Assembly (NCBI GenBank): GCA_016200545.1
Contig: JACQEO010000047.1
Coordinates: 56,001-120,000 of the forward strand
DNA: 64,000 bases
From: Deltaproteobacteria bacterium
Lineage (GTDB): Bacteria; Desulfobacterota; Binatia; UTPRO1
Direction: 5' to 3'
Shown here: positions 42,047 to 49,342 of the stretch, piece after piece
Position numbering within the stretch: the first letter of the stretch is position 1
Layout of the letters: the number at the start of each line of letters is the position of its first letter
Notes under the pieces: model-generated
What the model was told of the DNA's origin: nothing
What the model saw: the letters and a program-made list of their open reading frames with translations, nothing else
The model's database searches: none
Translations under genes and position numbers: made by a program

Positions 42047-42784
42047 TTACAGCCGGCGCGACGGCACGTCCGTGCTGCCCTGCTTCAGCCGTTTGCGGAG
42101 CGACGGGATGGCGTCGATCTTCGCCGCCTTCAAGAGATCCCAGTAGATGCCGCGCGGGCGCGGATACGCCGGGCGCGTCGCCACGACCTCGAAGGGCGTG
42201 ACGAGAAAATCGAGCGGGATGTCGTGCGCCAGCATCGCGACTTTCTCTTGCACGATCTGCAGCGGATGGACGGTGGTGACGACCGGGGTCGTCTCCTTGA
42301 CCTTGCCCTCTTCGCGTAGCAGCGCGTACTCGAGATCGGCGAACCCACCTCCCTTGCCGACACGAGTGCCGTCGCGGCGCACGCCCACCGAGCCGCAGAC
42401 GATGAGATCGACGGCGCGCATCTCACGCGGGCTCACCAGGCGGCCGTACTTTGTCGCGCCCTTGATGCTCGCGGCGAGGGCGGCGCGTCGCCCCAGACGC
42501 TTGGGGTCGATCTCGACGAAGCACTTCTCAACGCGCAGGCGCGGCAGCGCCATGTAGACGATCTTCCCGTCCGCGAGCGCCTGACGGCGCACCGGGAGCT
42601 GCGGCGCATCGGGGTTGATCTTGATCGCCCGCGCCTTCTTCCAGACCGCGAGCTCGGCGAGTCGGGTGGCGGCGCGCTCGGCGCCGACGAAGTTCGGAAT
42701 GCGCCCTTGCGTGCCGGGAAATCGTTGCACGCCGTTGTGTTCCAGCAGCTGCCAGACCTTCCGGCGAAGATCCTCCTTGGTCAT
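42047..42784 (-). CDS. 5-formyltetrahydrofolate cyclo-ligase-like (MTHFS-domain) protein
   Basis: The product is 245 aa from ATG 42784; a longer start to 42868 exists. MTKEDLRRKVWQLLEHNGVQRFPG and the C-terminal DLIVCGSVGVRRDGTRVGKGGGFADLEYALLREEG match the MTHFS/MTHFSD-like group; GxRxGKGGGFxD is the nucleotide-binding motif of cyclo-ligases. It may convert 5-formyl-THF to 5,10-methenyl-THF, but this subgroup is biochemically unclear. It heads the minus-strand block downstream of trmI. Confidence 0.78.
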   Translation of the reverse strand: MTKEDLRRKVWQLLEHNGVQRFPGTQGRIPNFVGAERAATRLAELAVWKKARAIKINPDAPQLPVRRQALADGKIVYMALPRLRVEKCFVEIDPKRLGRRAALAASIKGATKYGRLVSPREMRAVDLIVCGSVGVRRDGTRVGKGGGFADLEYALLREEGKVKETTPVVTTVHPLQIVQEKVAMLAHDIPLDFLVTPFEVVATRPAYPRPRGIYWDLLKAAKIDAIPSLRKRLKQGSTDVPSRRL

Positions 42785-42904
42785 GCGTTCGACCTCACGC
42801 TGCTCACTGGCGTCGTAGGCGGACGCTACACCAGGAGAAGATTTGAAGTCAACGAAACCATCGCGCATGCGCTGGTGCGCGACGCTCCTCGCCGCGCAGC
42901 GCGT

Positions 42905-43768
42905 TCACTCGGCGAACGTGGGTGTGGTGCGCGGCGCATCTGTCGGCACGTCGTCGGCATGTGGTGTGCGAGGTGGCGCGAGCCGGCGCGCGACGACCAA
43001 GAAGCCGCTGTGCGCCACCATGCGGTGCTCCGGACGGACGCTGCGATCGGTGACGTGCCAGAAGCGCTGCAGCGACTCCATCGCCTCGATGGCGGCGAAA
43101 CCGCCGTCACGGAGCGCAGCGACCAGCTGCTGCATCTGCAGCACCGTCGGGATGAAGCCGACGAACACACCGCCCGGCCGGAGCGCTCCGGCCGCGTGTG
43201 GGACGACGCGCCACGGCTCCGGCACGTCGACCACGAAACGATCGACGTCGCGCTCATGGATCCCCTCGTACGCGTCACCGGAGACGAGGCGCCAGTGCGG
43301 TGCGTCGCCGTAAAAGCGGGTGACGTTCTCGCGCGCCATTGCGGCGAAGGTATCGCGGATCTCGTAGGTCACGACTTCGCCCGTCGGGCCGACGGCACGT
43401 AGCAGCGCGATCGTGGTCGCGCCCGGACCGACGCCGACTTCGACGACGTGCGCGCCCGGATGGATGTCACCCCAGACGAGAATGGTGCCGACGTCCTTCG
43501 GGTAGATCACCTGCGCCTCGCGCGGGAGGTTGGGAATGAGCTGCGCGTACGTCGGCCGGAAGATCTGGAGATACTCGCCGAGTGACGAGCGCAGGACCGA
43601 GCCCTCGGGAAGCCCGATCAGTTCGTCCGCCGCGAAACGCGCGCCGCGCACGTTGAGGGAGCGTCCGGCGTGCACCGTGCGCAGGTACTGGCGCGCCTTG
43701 CGGTCGATGAAGAGGATCGTGTCGCCGTCGCGGAGGAGCGCGCGTGCCGACCTGGTGCCACTCGGCAC
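42905..43768 (-). CDS. trmI: TrmI, tRNA (adenine-58-N1)-methyltransferase
   Basis: The product is 287 aa. The N-terminal strand domain (DGDTILFIDRKARQYLRTVHAGRSLNVRGARFAADELIGLPEGSVLRSS) and the class I methyltransferase domain (YPKDVGTILVWGDIHPGAHVVEVGVGPGATTIALLRAVGPTGEVVTYEIRDTFAAMARENV), with VVDVPEPWRVVPHAAGAL, are TrmI signatures. It makes m1A58 in the T-loop using SAM. It is 52 bases downstream of the TtuA-like gene, and both act on tRNA. Confidence 0.92.
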   Translation of the reverse strand: MPSGTRSARALLRDGDTILFIDRKARQYLRTVHAGRSLNVRGARFAADELIGLPEGSVLRSSLGEYLQIFRPTYAQLIPNLPREAQVIYPKDVGTILVWGDIHPGAHVVEVGVGPGATTIALLRAVGPTGEVVTYEIRDTFAAMARENVTRFYGDAPHWRLVSGDAYEGIHERDVDRFVVDVPEPWRVVPHAAGALRPGGVFVGFIPTVLQMQQLVAALRDGGFAAIEAMESLQRFWHVTDRSVRPEHRMVAHSGFLVVARRLAPPRTPHADDVPTDAPRTTPTFAE

Positions 43769-43820
43769 CGCGACGTCTTGGCGGCGGCGGTCGTGGTCAG
43801 TCCGGACTGCGTCTGCCGAG

Positions 43821-44747
43821 TCAGGAATGGGCCACCGCCTGCGACCGCCGTCGCTCGATCTCGGCCACGAGCCGACAATACCCGCACAGCTCGGCGAAGG
43901 CGGGCATCCCGCAACGTGCGCACTCGCCGGCGGGACTGTCGGGCGCGCCGGCGAACAGTGGATGCGCGTGGCGCAGAAAGTCGCTGACGAACGCGAGCTT
44001 GCTTCCGGGCATCGTCTCCTCGAGCCGATTGAGCAGGTCTTTGTACACGAGCTGGGTGGCGCCGTGACTGTTGGGGCACTCCTCGACGACGTAGTCGATA
44101 CCGCGGAGGAACGCGTAGGTTGCGCTCTCGTACTCGCTCGTGCGGTACAGCGGCCGCACCTTACGGACGAACTTCGGGTGCGTTGGCGTCAGGACGGGAT
44201 GTTGCTTTGCGAGGTACGGCAATTGCCAATGGAGGACGTTGCCGAGGAGTCGCGCCGCCTCGTCATCGAGATTATGACCGGTCGCGAGCACGGCGAATCC
44301 CCCGTCGAGCGCGGCACGGTCGAAGTGGTGGCGCTTGAAGGTGCCGCACGCGGCGCACGGCTGCCGGCGAGTGAAAAACGCCGCCTCCGGAATCGCCAGG
44401 CCGTCGCCCTCCTCCTCGAGCCGCATGATGCGCAGTGGCAGGTCGCGCGCGGCGGCGTACGCCTCGGCCTTGCGCTGCGACGCGGCCGAGTAGGCTCCGA
44501 TCCCGAGGCCGAGGTAAAGGCCTTCGGTGCGGTAGCCGAGCGTGACGAGCGTGTCCCAGAGCGCGAGGCTGTCCTTGCCTCCGGAGACGGCGACGAGCAC
44601 CGGCTCCTCGCGCGTGAACATGCGCTCGCGCTCGATCGAGCGCTCGACGTTCCGTTGAAAGAAGAAGACGAAGCACTCCTTGCAGAAGGCCGTGTTGTGG
44701 CTCCGCAGCTGGACTGTCGCCTTCGCCGCGCAGCGCTTGCACTTCAT
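43821..44747 (-). CDS. ttuA: TtuA/Ncs6-type tRNA thiolase
   Basis: The product is 308 aa. The PP-loop SGGKDS is at 55-60. N-terminal zinc ligands are C3, C6, C22 and C25, and C-terminal ones are C276, C279, C288 and C291. The likely [4Fe-4S] cysteines are C131, C134 and C224, with the same spacing as in thermophile TtuA. It activates a tRNA uridine by adenylation and inserts sulfur from a carrier protein. The carrier gene overlaps it by 4 bases. Either s2T54 (TtuA) or s2U34 (Ncs6) is possible; the trmI neighbour favours T-loop position 54. Confidence 0.88.
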   Translation of the reverse strand: MKCKRCAAKATVQLRSHNTAFCKECFVFFFQRNVERSIERERMFTREEPVLVAVSGGKDSLALWDTLVTLGYRTEGLYLGLGIGAYSAASQRKAEAYAAARDLPLRIMRLEEEGDGLAIPEAAFFTRRQPCAACGTFKRHHFDRAALDGGFAVLATGHNLDDEAARLLGNVLHWQLPYLAKQHPVLTPTHPKFVRKVRPLYRTSEYESATYAFLRGIDYVVEECPNSHGATQLVYKDLLNRLEETMPGSKLAFVSDFLRHAHPLFAGAPDSPAGECARCGMPAFAELCGYCRLVAEIERRRSQAVAHS

Positions 44748-44944
44748 CGCGCGCCTCCGGAGATGACGGCGCGCAGCTCGATCGCCTCGTCGTCCTCGAC
44801 CATGTCGTCGTCGGTGAGGAGATCGTCGCCGCGGATCACCATGACTGTTCCGGTGACCAGCCCGAGCGAGCGGACGAGGTCACCGACCCGCCGCCGGCCG
44901 GCGATCGTCAACTGCCTTCCTTGAGGTTCGAGGCGAACATGCAT
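44744..44944 (-). CDS. TtuB-like ubiquitin-fold sulfur carrier with GG-AR tail
   Basis: The product is 66 aa with a ThiS/MoaD-like beta-grasp pattern (MHVRLEPQGRQLTIAGRRRVGDLVRSLGLVTGTVMVIRGDDLLTDDDMVEDDEAIELRAVISGGAR). Sulfur carriers normally end in GG to form a thiocarboxylate. Here two residues, A65-R66, follow G63-G64 and would need removal. The GGAGGC that codes for the two glycines is also the ribosome site of the overlapping ttuA-like gene. Confidence 0.8.
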   Translation of the reverse strand: MHVRLEPQGRQLTIAGRRRVGDLVRSLGLVTGTVMVIRGDDLLTDDDMVEDDEAIELRAVISGGAR

Positions 44945-45035
44945 GCGGACAACCGGGGCTTGATCGCGGCGACGCTACCACCGGCCTCCCGGGGCGACAA
45001 GCGCGCGCCCGGCGACCTTCGAAGGGCAGGAGCCA

Positions 45036-45064
45036 CGTTGACGAAGCCCTGATTTTGATATAAA
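45036..45064 (+). promoter_or_regulatory. Consensus sigma-70 promoter of the zinc-ribbon gene
   Basis: TTGACG (45036-45041), a 17-base spacer and TATAAA (45059-45064) form the best housekeeping promoter in the window, in a local AT-rich patch. The expected start is about 45071, 83 bases before the ATG. Confidence 0.8.
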
Positions 45065-45091
45065 AGATACGTAGATATCCAGCGCAACGAC

Positions 45092-45127
45092 ATCCGGGGA
45101 AGGTCGTCTTCCGCCGGATTTTTTATT
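45092..45127 (+). terminator. Intrinsic terminator inside the leader: probable attenuator
   Basis: ATCCGG-GGAAG pairs with CTTCC-G-CCGGAT (11 bp, one bulged G) around GTCGT, followed at once by TTTTTT and ATT. It lies between a consensus promoter and the ribosome site (AGAGGAG, 45139-45145) of the gene it serves. There is no upstream plus-strand gene to terminate, so control by conditional read-through is likely. Confidence 0.7.
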
Positions 45128-45153
45128 GGCGCACGCACAGAGGAGCGGCCGCG

Positions 45154-45540
45154 ATGGTGAAGAAGGTCAAAAAGGAGAAGTCCAAAAAGGGCTTCAACAT
45201 CTTCGAGGAAGACGATCACCGCGAGACGGGTACCGAAGAGGAGCTTCCGAAGGACGAGGCCGGCCGCCGCAAGATCAAGCGCCAATACGAGGATCTCCTC
45301 GGCATCCGTATCCAGAAGCTCCGCGGCCGTATCCTGAACCGCGAGCGCATCAACAAGACGATCGAGGGCATCTATTTCATCTGCGCCGAGTGCGCGAAGG
45401 TGTGCCACAACGTCGACGACGGCCTGGCCGAGGATCCGGACAACGTGCGCAATCTCTGCGGCGCGTGCGGCACGAAACCCGGCGACACCAAGAACGGCAA
45501 GGACGCGAAAGGTCCGAAAGGCAAGCAAGCGGCCGCCTGA
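45154..45540 (+). CDS. Small basic zinc-ribbon-like protein of unknown function
   Basis: The product is 128 aa, highly charged. The N-terminus is Lys-rich (MVKKVKKEKSKKGFNIFEEDD). The centre (AGRRKIKRQYEDLLGIRIQKLRGRILNRERINKTIEG) looks like a basic helix pair. Two cysteine pairs, C77/C80 (plus C84) and C102/C105, suggest one zinc ribbon. The tail is Lys/Gly-rich. Such features suggest RNA or ribosome binding, but the family is not recognised. It is expressed from its own promoter through an attenuator and ends in a terminator. Confidence 0.75.
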   Translation: MVKKVKKEKSKKGFNIFEEDDHRETGTEEELPKDEAGRRKIKRQYEDLLGIRIQKLRGRILNRERINKTIEGIYFICAECAKVCHNVDDGLAEDPDNVRNLCGACGTKPGDTKNGKDAKGPKGKQAAA

Positions 45541-45553
45541 GCGGCCGGCTTTT
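45526..45553 (+). terminator. Intrinsic terminator overlapping the stop of the zinc-ribbon gene
   Basis: CGGCCGC-CTGA-GCGGCCG followed by GCTTTT. The first arm codes the last residues and the loop holds the stop codon. It lies in the convergent junction with the pseudouridine synthase gene. Confidence 0.6.
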
Positions 45554-46491
45554 CACCACCCCGCCGGTAGGTCCATCGACCAGCCGAGTCGCTCGAAGAG
45601 CGGCGCCCAATGCGTCGGAAAGGGCGTCGTGAGCTCGCCGAGCACCGCGCCGCGCTCGGCGCGCATGCGGAGCGCGTGCAGGAAGTGCCAGGTGTGCTCG
45701 TCCCGCGCCGCCGCGGCGTCCGCGCGGCGGCCATAGCGACGATCGCCCAGCACCGGATGCCCGAGGTGCGCGAGGTGCACGCGCAGCTGATGCGTGACGC
45801 CGGTCCGCATGCGCAGCTGCACCAGGCTGAAGTCGTCCGCCTGCGCGATCGGCCGATACTCCGTCTCCGCCATCCACCCGCTTGCCCCGTCGTCGACCAC
45901 GATCATGCGCTTGCGGCTGCGTGGGTGGCGGGCGAGCGGCAGGGCAACGACTCCGGCGGTCGCGATGCGACCACGGACGACCGCCAGGTACTCCTTTACG
46001 AGCGCCTTGGTGGTGAAGGCGTCGCGCAGACGACGGTACGCTACCGGTGTACGTGCCGCGATGAGGAGGCCGGAGGTGCCGGTATCGAGACGATGGACGA
46101 GGCCCGCGCCGCGCGCGCCGTCGATCGCCGCCATCTCGGGGAAGCGATGCAGAAGCGCGCCGGCGACTGACGGTGCGGGACTCGCACCCGCCGTCGACGG
46201 CATGCCCGGCGGCTTGTCGATGACAACCAGCTCGGCGTCGCAATGGATGACCGCGAGCGGGGCGGGCGTCGGCCGGAGCGCTGTCGCCGCCGCAGCCTCC
46301 GTGTCGAGCGTGATCTCGTCGCCCAGCTGGAGCACGGTGCTCTTGGCGGCAACGCGTCCGTTCACCCGCACCGCGCCCGCGCGCAAGAGCACCGCCACGC
46401 GGCGTCGTCCGAACCCCGGACCGAGCTCGTCGCGAAGATAGCGATCGATACGGGTCGACGTTCCGGCGAAGATCAGGCGCGCCGACGCCAT
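45553..46491 (-). CDS. RluA-family 23S/tRNA pseudouridine synthase
   Basis: The product is 312 aa from ATG 46491; an 87-residue in-frame extension overlaps the next gene and is rejected. It has an N-terminal S4-like RNA-binding domain (IDRYLRDELGPGFGRRRVAVLLRAGAVRVNGRVA). The catalytic domain has IDKPPGMPST and GLVHRLDTGTSGLLIA with nucleophile Asp136, and RTGVTHQLRVHLAHLGHPVLGDRRYG. It isomerises uridine to pseudouridine in RNA; RluD, RluC or a tRNA-specific role cannot be told apart. Confidence 0.9.
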   Translation of the reverse strand: MASARLIFAGTSTRIDRYLRDELGPGFGRRRVAVLLRAGAVRVNGRVAAKSTVLQLGDEITLDTEAAAATALRPTPAPLAVIHCDAELVVIDKPPGMPSTAGASPAPSVAGALLHRFPEMAAIDGARGAGLVHRLDTGTSGLLIAARTPVAYRRLRDAFTTKALVKEYLAVVRGRIATAGVVALPLARHPRSRKRMIVVDDGASGWMAETEYRPIAQADDFSLVQLRMRTGVTHQLRVHLAHLGHPVLGDRRYGRRADAAAARDEHTWHFLHALRMRAERGAVLGELTTPFPTHWAPLFERLGWSMDLPAGW

Positions 46492-46504
46492 GGAACGGCA
46501 ACCT

Positions 46505-47074
46505 TCAATTGTCGGATAGGCCGTCCGTGATCCAGCCCTCGACCTGACGTAGGAACGTCGCGAACGGACTGTCGCCGACTGGCTGCGGTGCGAAGTAGGC
46601 CTTCCGCATGTAGTCGAGCGCTCCCGAGTAGAACTCGAAGTTCTTCGAGAGCTCCTGAAAGAAGAGGAAGCCGGTGCGGTAGAGCGTGACGTCCATCTCC
46701 GACACCGCCCGGTACGAGCGCTGTCCCTCCTGCATGTAGTAGCCGAGCGCACCGCGGCGCTCGACGTGCGTGCGGAAGAGTCCGCTCATGAAGAGCGCGT
46801 AGTCGGCGACGTACTTGCGGAGTGCCCGCGTGCGCTCGAGGGCGCCGGCGTCGCGCGGCCGCTCGCAGGTCGCGAGCCGCATCTGCACGACGCTGTCGGT
46901 CGCGCTACCCGCCTGCCGCATCGCGTATAGTCGATCGGCGCGCGTGAAGTCGGTCATGAGGGCGGCGACGTAGCCGACCACCTCGGTATCGCCGACCCCG
47001 AGCTCGGCGAAGCTGCGTCTGGTCATGCTGAGGAAAAACTCGTGGAGCCGCGGCAATTCGCTCGGCTTCTCCAT
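46505..47074 (-). CDS. Hypothetical helical protein, family not recognised
   Basis: The product is 189 aa from ATG 47074 with GGAGGA just upstream (TTG 47086 is an alternative). It is mostly helical and soluble, without signal or membrane segment (PSELPRLHEFFLSMTRRSFAELGVGDTEVVGYVAALMTDFTRADRLYAMRQ; RALRKYVADYALFMSGLFRTHVERRGALGYYMQEGQRSYRAVSEM). The even spread of conserved-looking aromatics suggests a real fold. It lies 13 bases upstream of the pseudouridine synthase gene, so the two are likely co-transcribed. No function is proposed. Confidence 0.7.
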   Translation of the reverse strand: MEKPSELPRLHEFFLSMTRRSFAELGVGDTEVVGYVAALMTDFTRADRLYAMRQAGSATDSVVQMRLATCERPRDAGALERTRALRKYVADYALFMSGLFRTHVERRGALGYYMQEGQRSYRAVSEMDVTLYRTGFLFFQELSKNFEFYSGALDYMRKAYFAPQPVGDSPFATFLRQVEGWITDGLSDN

Positions 47075-47110
47075 CCATTCCTCCAAGGGTCGCGACGTCG
47101 ATCAAAACTC

Positions 47111-47119
47111 AGTATAGCA
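47111..47119 (-). promoter_or_regulatory. Extended -10 promoter for the hypothetical/rluA pair
   Basis: On the minus strand TGCTATACT is an extended -10 (TG-N-TATACT). The start would be near 47104, 30 bases before ATG 47074. It touches the ATG of the divergent aminotransferase gene, so that gene must be transcribed from further upstream or start later. Confidence 0.5.
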
Positions 47120-48279
47120 TGGCTCTCATGCACACGGGCAATTTTTCGCACGAGCGGCCGGACGTCACTTGGCGCCACGAGTTCCCGAGCACCACGACGT
47201 GCGTCCACTTCAACCATGCCGGCGTAGCGCCCGTGTCGTGTCGGGTCGCGGATGCCGTGGCGGCCTTCATCGCGGACGCTCGCGACTTCGCCGCCCTCCA
47301 CTACGCGGCGTGGGAGCGCCGTGCCGAGGCGGTGCGTACCGCGGCGGCGCAGCTGATCGGCGCCGCCGCCGCCGAGGTCGCGTTCGTCGCGAGCACCTCG
47401 GACGGCCTCTCGATTCTCGCGACCGGATTTCTATGGGCGCCGGGTGACTCCGTCGTCACGGCCGCCGGCGAGTTCCCGGCGAACGTCTATCCGTGGTGGG
47501 GCCTCATGCCCCGCGGCGTCGAGACGCGGATGGCCGAGGTCGAGAACGGCCGGCTGACGGTCGACGCCCTCGCTGCGGTCGTCGACCGCTCGACGCGGAT
47601 CGTGAGCGTCAGCGCGGTCGACTTCGCGTGCGGGCAACGCCGGCCGCTCGCCGCGATCGGCGACTTCTGCCGGCAGCGCGGCATTCTCTTCTGCGTCGAC
47701 GCCATTCAGGCGCTGGGTGCGCTCGCGATCGACGTCGAGCGTGACGCGATCGACTGCCTCGCTGCCGACGGTCACAAATGGCTGTGCGCGCCCGAGGGCT
47801 GCGGCGTCCTCTATCTCTCGCGGCGCTGGCTCGAGCGCGTGCAACCGCAGCGTCTCGGGTGGAAGAGCGTCATCGACCAGGGCCGATATCTACCGTATCA
47901 CTTCGAGCTCAAGTCCGAGGCGACGAAGTTCGAGTGCGGCAGCTTCAACTTCCTCGGGATCAGCGCCCTCGGCGCTGCCATCGATCTCGTCCTCGAAGTC
48001 GGACCGCTCGCGATGGAACGCCGAGTGCTCGCGGTGACGGAGATGCTGCGTGCGGCCCTACGCGACACCGGGCACGGGATTTTGAGTCCGGAGCGCCGCG
48101 ACGAGTGGTCAGGAATCACGACAGTCGAGAGCGTGCGCGCGCCCGAGATCGATGTGACGCGCCTGCGCGCCGCGGGGGTCATCGCAAGCCCACGCGGCGG
48201 CGGCGTGCGCCTGTCGCCACATTTCTACTCGGACGCCGACGACGTCGCGCGCTGCGTGCGAGCGCTCGGCTCGGCCTGA
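47119..48279 (+). CDS. Class V aminotransferase (SufS/isopenicillin-N-epimerase-like)
   Basis: The product is 386 aa. The N-terminal HFNHAGVAPVSCRVADAVAAF, the middle VSAVDFACGQRRPLAAIGDFCRQRGILFCVDAIQALGALAIDV and the PLP lysine motif ADGHKWLCAPEGCGVLY (Lys220) define a fold-type I class V PLP enzyme. The usual SufS active-site cysteine loop is not evident, so a desulfurase role is uncertain; epimerase, lyase or aminotransferase remain possible. Met10 (47128) is an alternative start. Its 3' end overlaps the convergent lipase-like gene by 55 bases. Confidence 0.82.
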   Translation: MALMHTGNFSHERPDVTWRHEFPSTTTCVHFNHAGVAPVSCRVADAVAAFIADARDFAALHYAAWERRAEAVRTAAAQLIGAAAAEVAFVASTSDGLSILATGFLWAPGDSVVTAAGEFPANVYPWWGLMPRGVETRMAEVENGRLTVDALAAVVDRSTRIVSVSAVDFACGQRRPLAAIGDFCRQRGILFCVDAIQALGALAIDVERDAIDCLAADGHKWLCAPEGCGVLYLSRRWLERVQPQRLGWKSVIDQGRYLPYHFELKSEATKFECGSFNFLGISALGAAIDLVLEVGPLAMERRVLAVTEMLRAALRDTGHGILSPERRDEWSGITTVESVRAPEIDVTRLRAAGVIASPRGGGVRLSPHFYSDADDVARCVRALGSA

Positions 48280-49202
48280 GGCTCGCGCGCCGGCTGCTTC
48301 GCGTTCTCGACCCCCTCCGCCGGCGACGTCTCGTGCGCGAACTCCAGGTTCTCGCGCACGAGGTCGAAGACGCGTGCGGACCAGAGGAGGCCGACGTGGC
48401 CGACGCCCTCGACCTCGATGTTGCTCGCACCCGGACACTGTCCCGCGGAGGAGGGTACGACCGTGAGGTCGAAGCTCGAATAGATCGCCGTCATGTCCAG
48501 GCGGCGTGGCAGGGCGTCGTCGGCGTCGAGTTCCTCGAGAAGCTCGGATCCCGCGCGCATGTCCTGCGCCATCGGATCGAGCGCCAGCGCGTGAAGCTTG
48601 CTCCCCTGGTGTGGGGTACCGAGGGTAACCAGTGTCCGCACGCAAGGGTGGACGCGCTGGTGCAGGCAGAGGCGCGCCACCAGGCCGCCCATGCCGTGCG
48701 CGACCACCACGACGTGCGATGCTGCGCATGTCGCGACGACGTCCTCGATGAGCGTGCCGAGGCCGCGCGCGGCGGTGCGCAGATCGCCGTGGAACGTCCG
48801 GTAGTTGTATCCGACGGCGTCTCGCCAGCCGGCGCGCGCGAGGCGCCGGCGGAGGAGCCACAAGCACGACCGTGTCATGAGGTAGCCGGGGACGAAGACG
48901 ATCGGCGGCCGGTGTAAGCGCACGTCATCCGGCATGCGACGCCAGGGGAGGGCACCGAGCGGGACCGTGAGAACGGCGACGATCGTCCCGATCGTCTCGA
49001 CGACGAGCCCGCGCACGGCGCCCGCCAGTGCCCCGGGGGCGAGGCGCACGAGACGCATCTCGGGACGATTCAGCATCTCGTAGAGCGCGACGACGAAGCA
49101 CGCGAGCTGCGCGACGACGACCGCGCCGCTGACCGTCTTCACAATGCCCCAGGCGACGCCCCAGACGAGCCCCACGAACACCTCCGCACACGGTTGTAGC
49201 AA
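48225..49202 (-). CDS. Lipase-like alpha/beta-hydrolase lacking the nucleophile serine
   Basis: The product is 325 aa. Two N-terminal membrane helices (GLVWGVAWGIVKTVSGAVVVAQLACFVVALYEML; VVETIGTIVAVLTVPLGAL) precede a lipase fold: PPIVFVPGYLMTRSCLWLLRRRL, LVTLGTPHQGSKLHAL, and VPSSAGQCPGASNIEVEGVGHVGLL. The nucleophile elbow reads AHGMGG instead of GHSMGG, with Gly170 where serine should be. The acid and histidine seem present. It may be inactive or structural, or may use another residue. The 3' end overlaps the convergent aminotransferase gene. Confidence 0.82.
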   Translation of the reverse strand: MLQPCAEVFVGLVWGVAWGIVKTVSGAVVVAQLACFVVALYEMLNRPEMRLVRLAPGALAGAVRGLVVETIGTIVAVLTVPLGALPWRRMPDDVRLHRPPIVFVPGYLMTRSCLWLLRRRLARAGWRDAVGYNYRTFHGDLRTAARGLGTLIEDVVATCAASHVVVVAHGMGGLVARLCLHQRVHPCVRTLVTLGTPHQGSKLHALALDPMAQDMRAGSELLEELDADDALPRRLDMTAIYSSFDLTVVPSSAGQCPGASNIEVEGVGHVGLLWSARVFDLVRENLEFAHETSPAEGVENAKQPAREPQAEPSARTQRATSSASE

Positions 49203-49342
49203 GCGGCGGGCGCCGGTGGGAGCGGGCCTGCCGCTCGCGCCATTCGGGGGTTGTCCTGCCGCCAGTCTCCGCCTCGCTTCGCCTTGCTTTTCGCCCGACC
49301 GGCGCCTACACGAACGCGGTGCACCCGCGACGCGAGCTCGAG

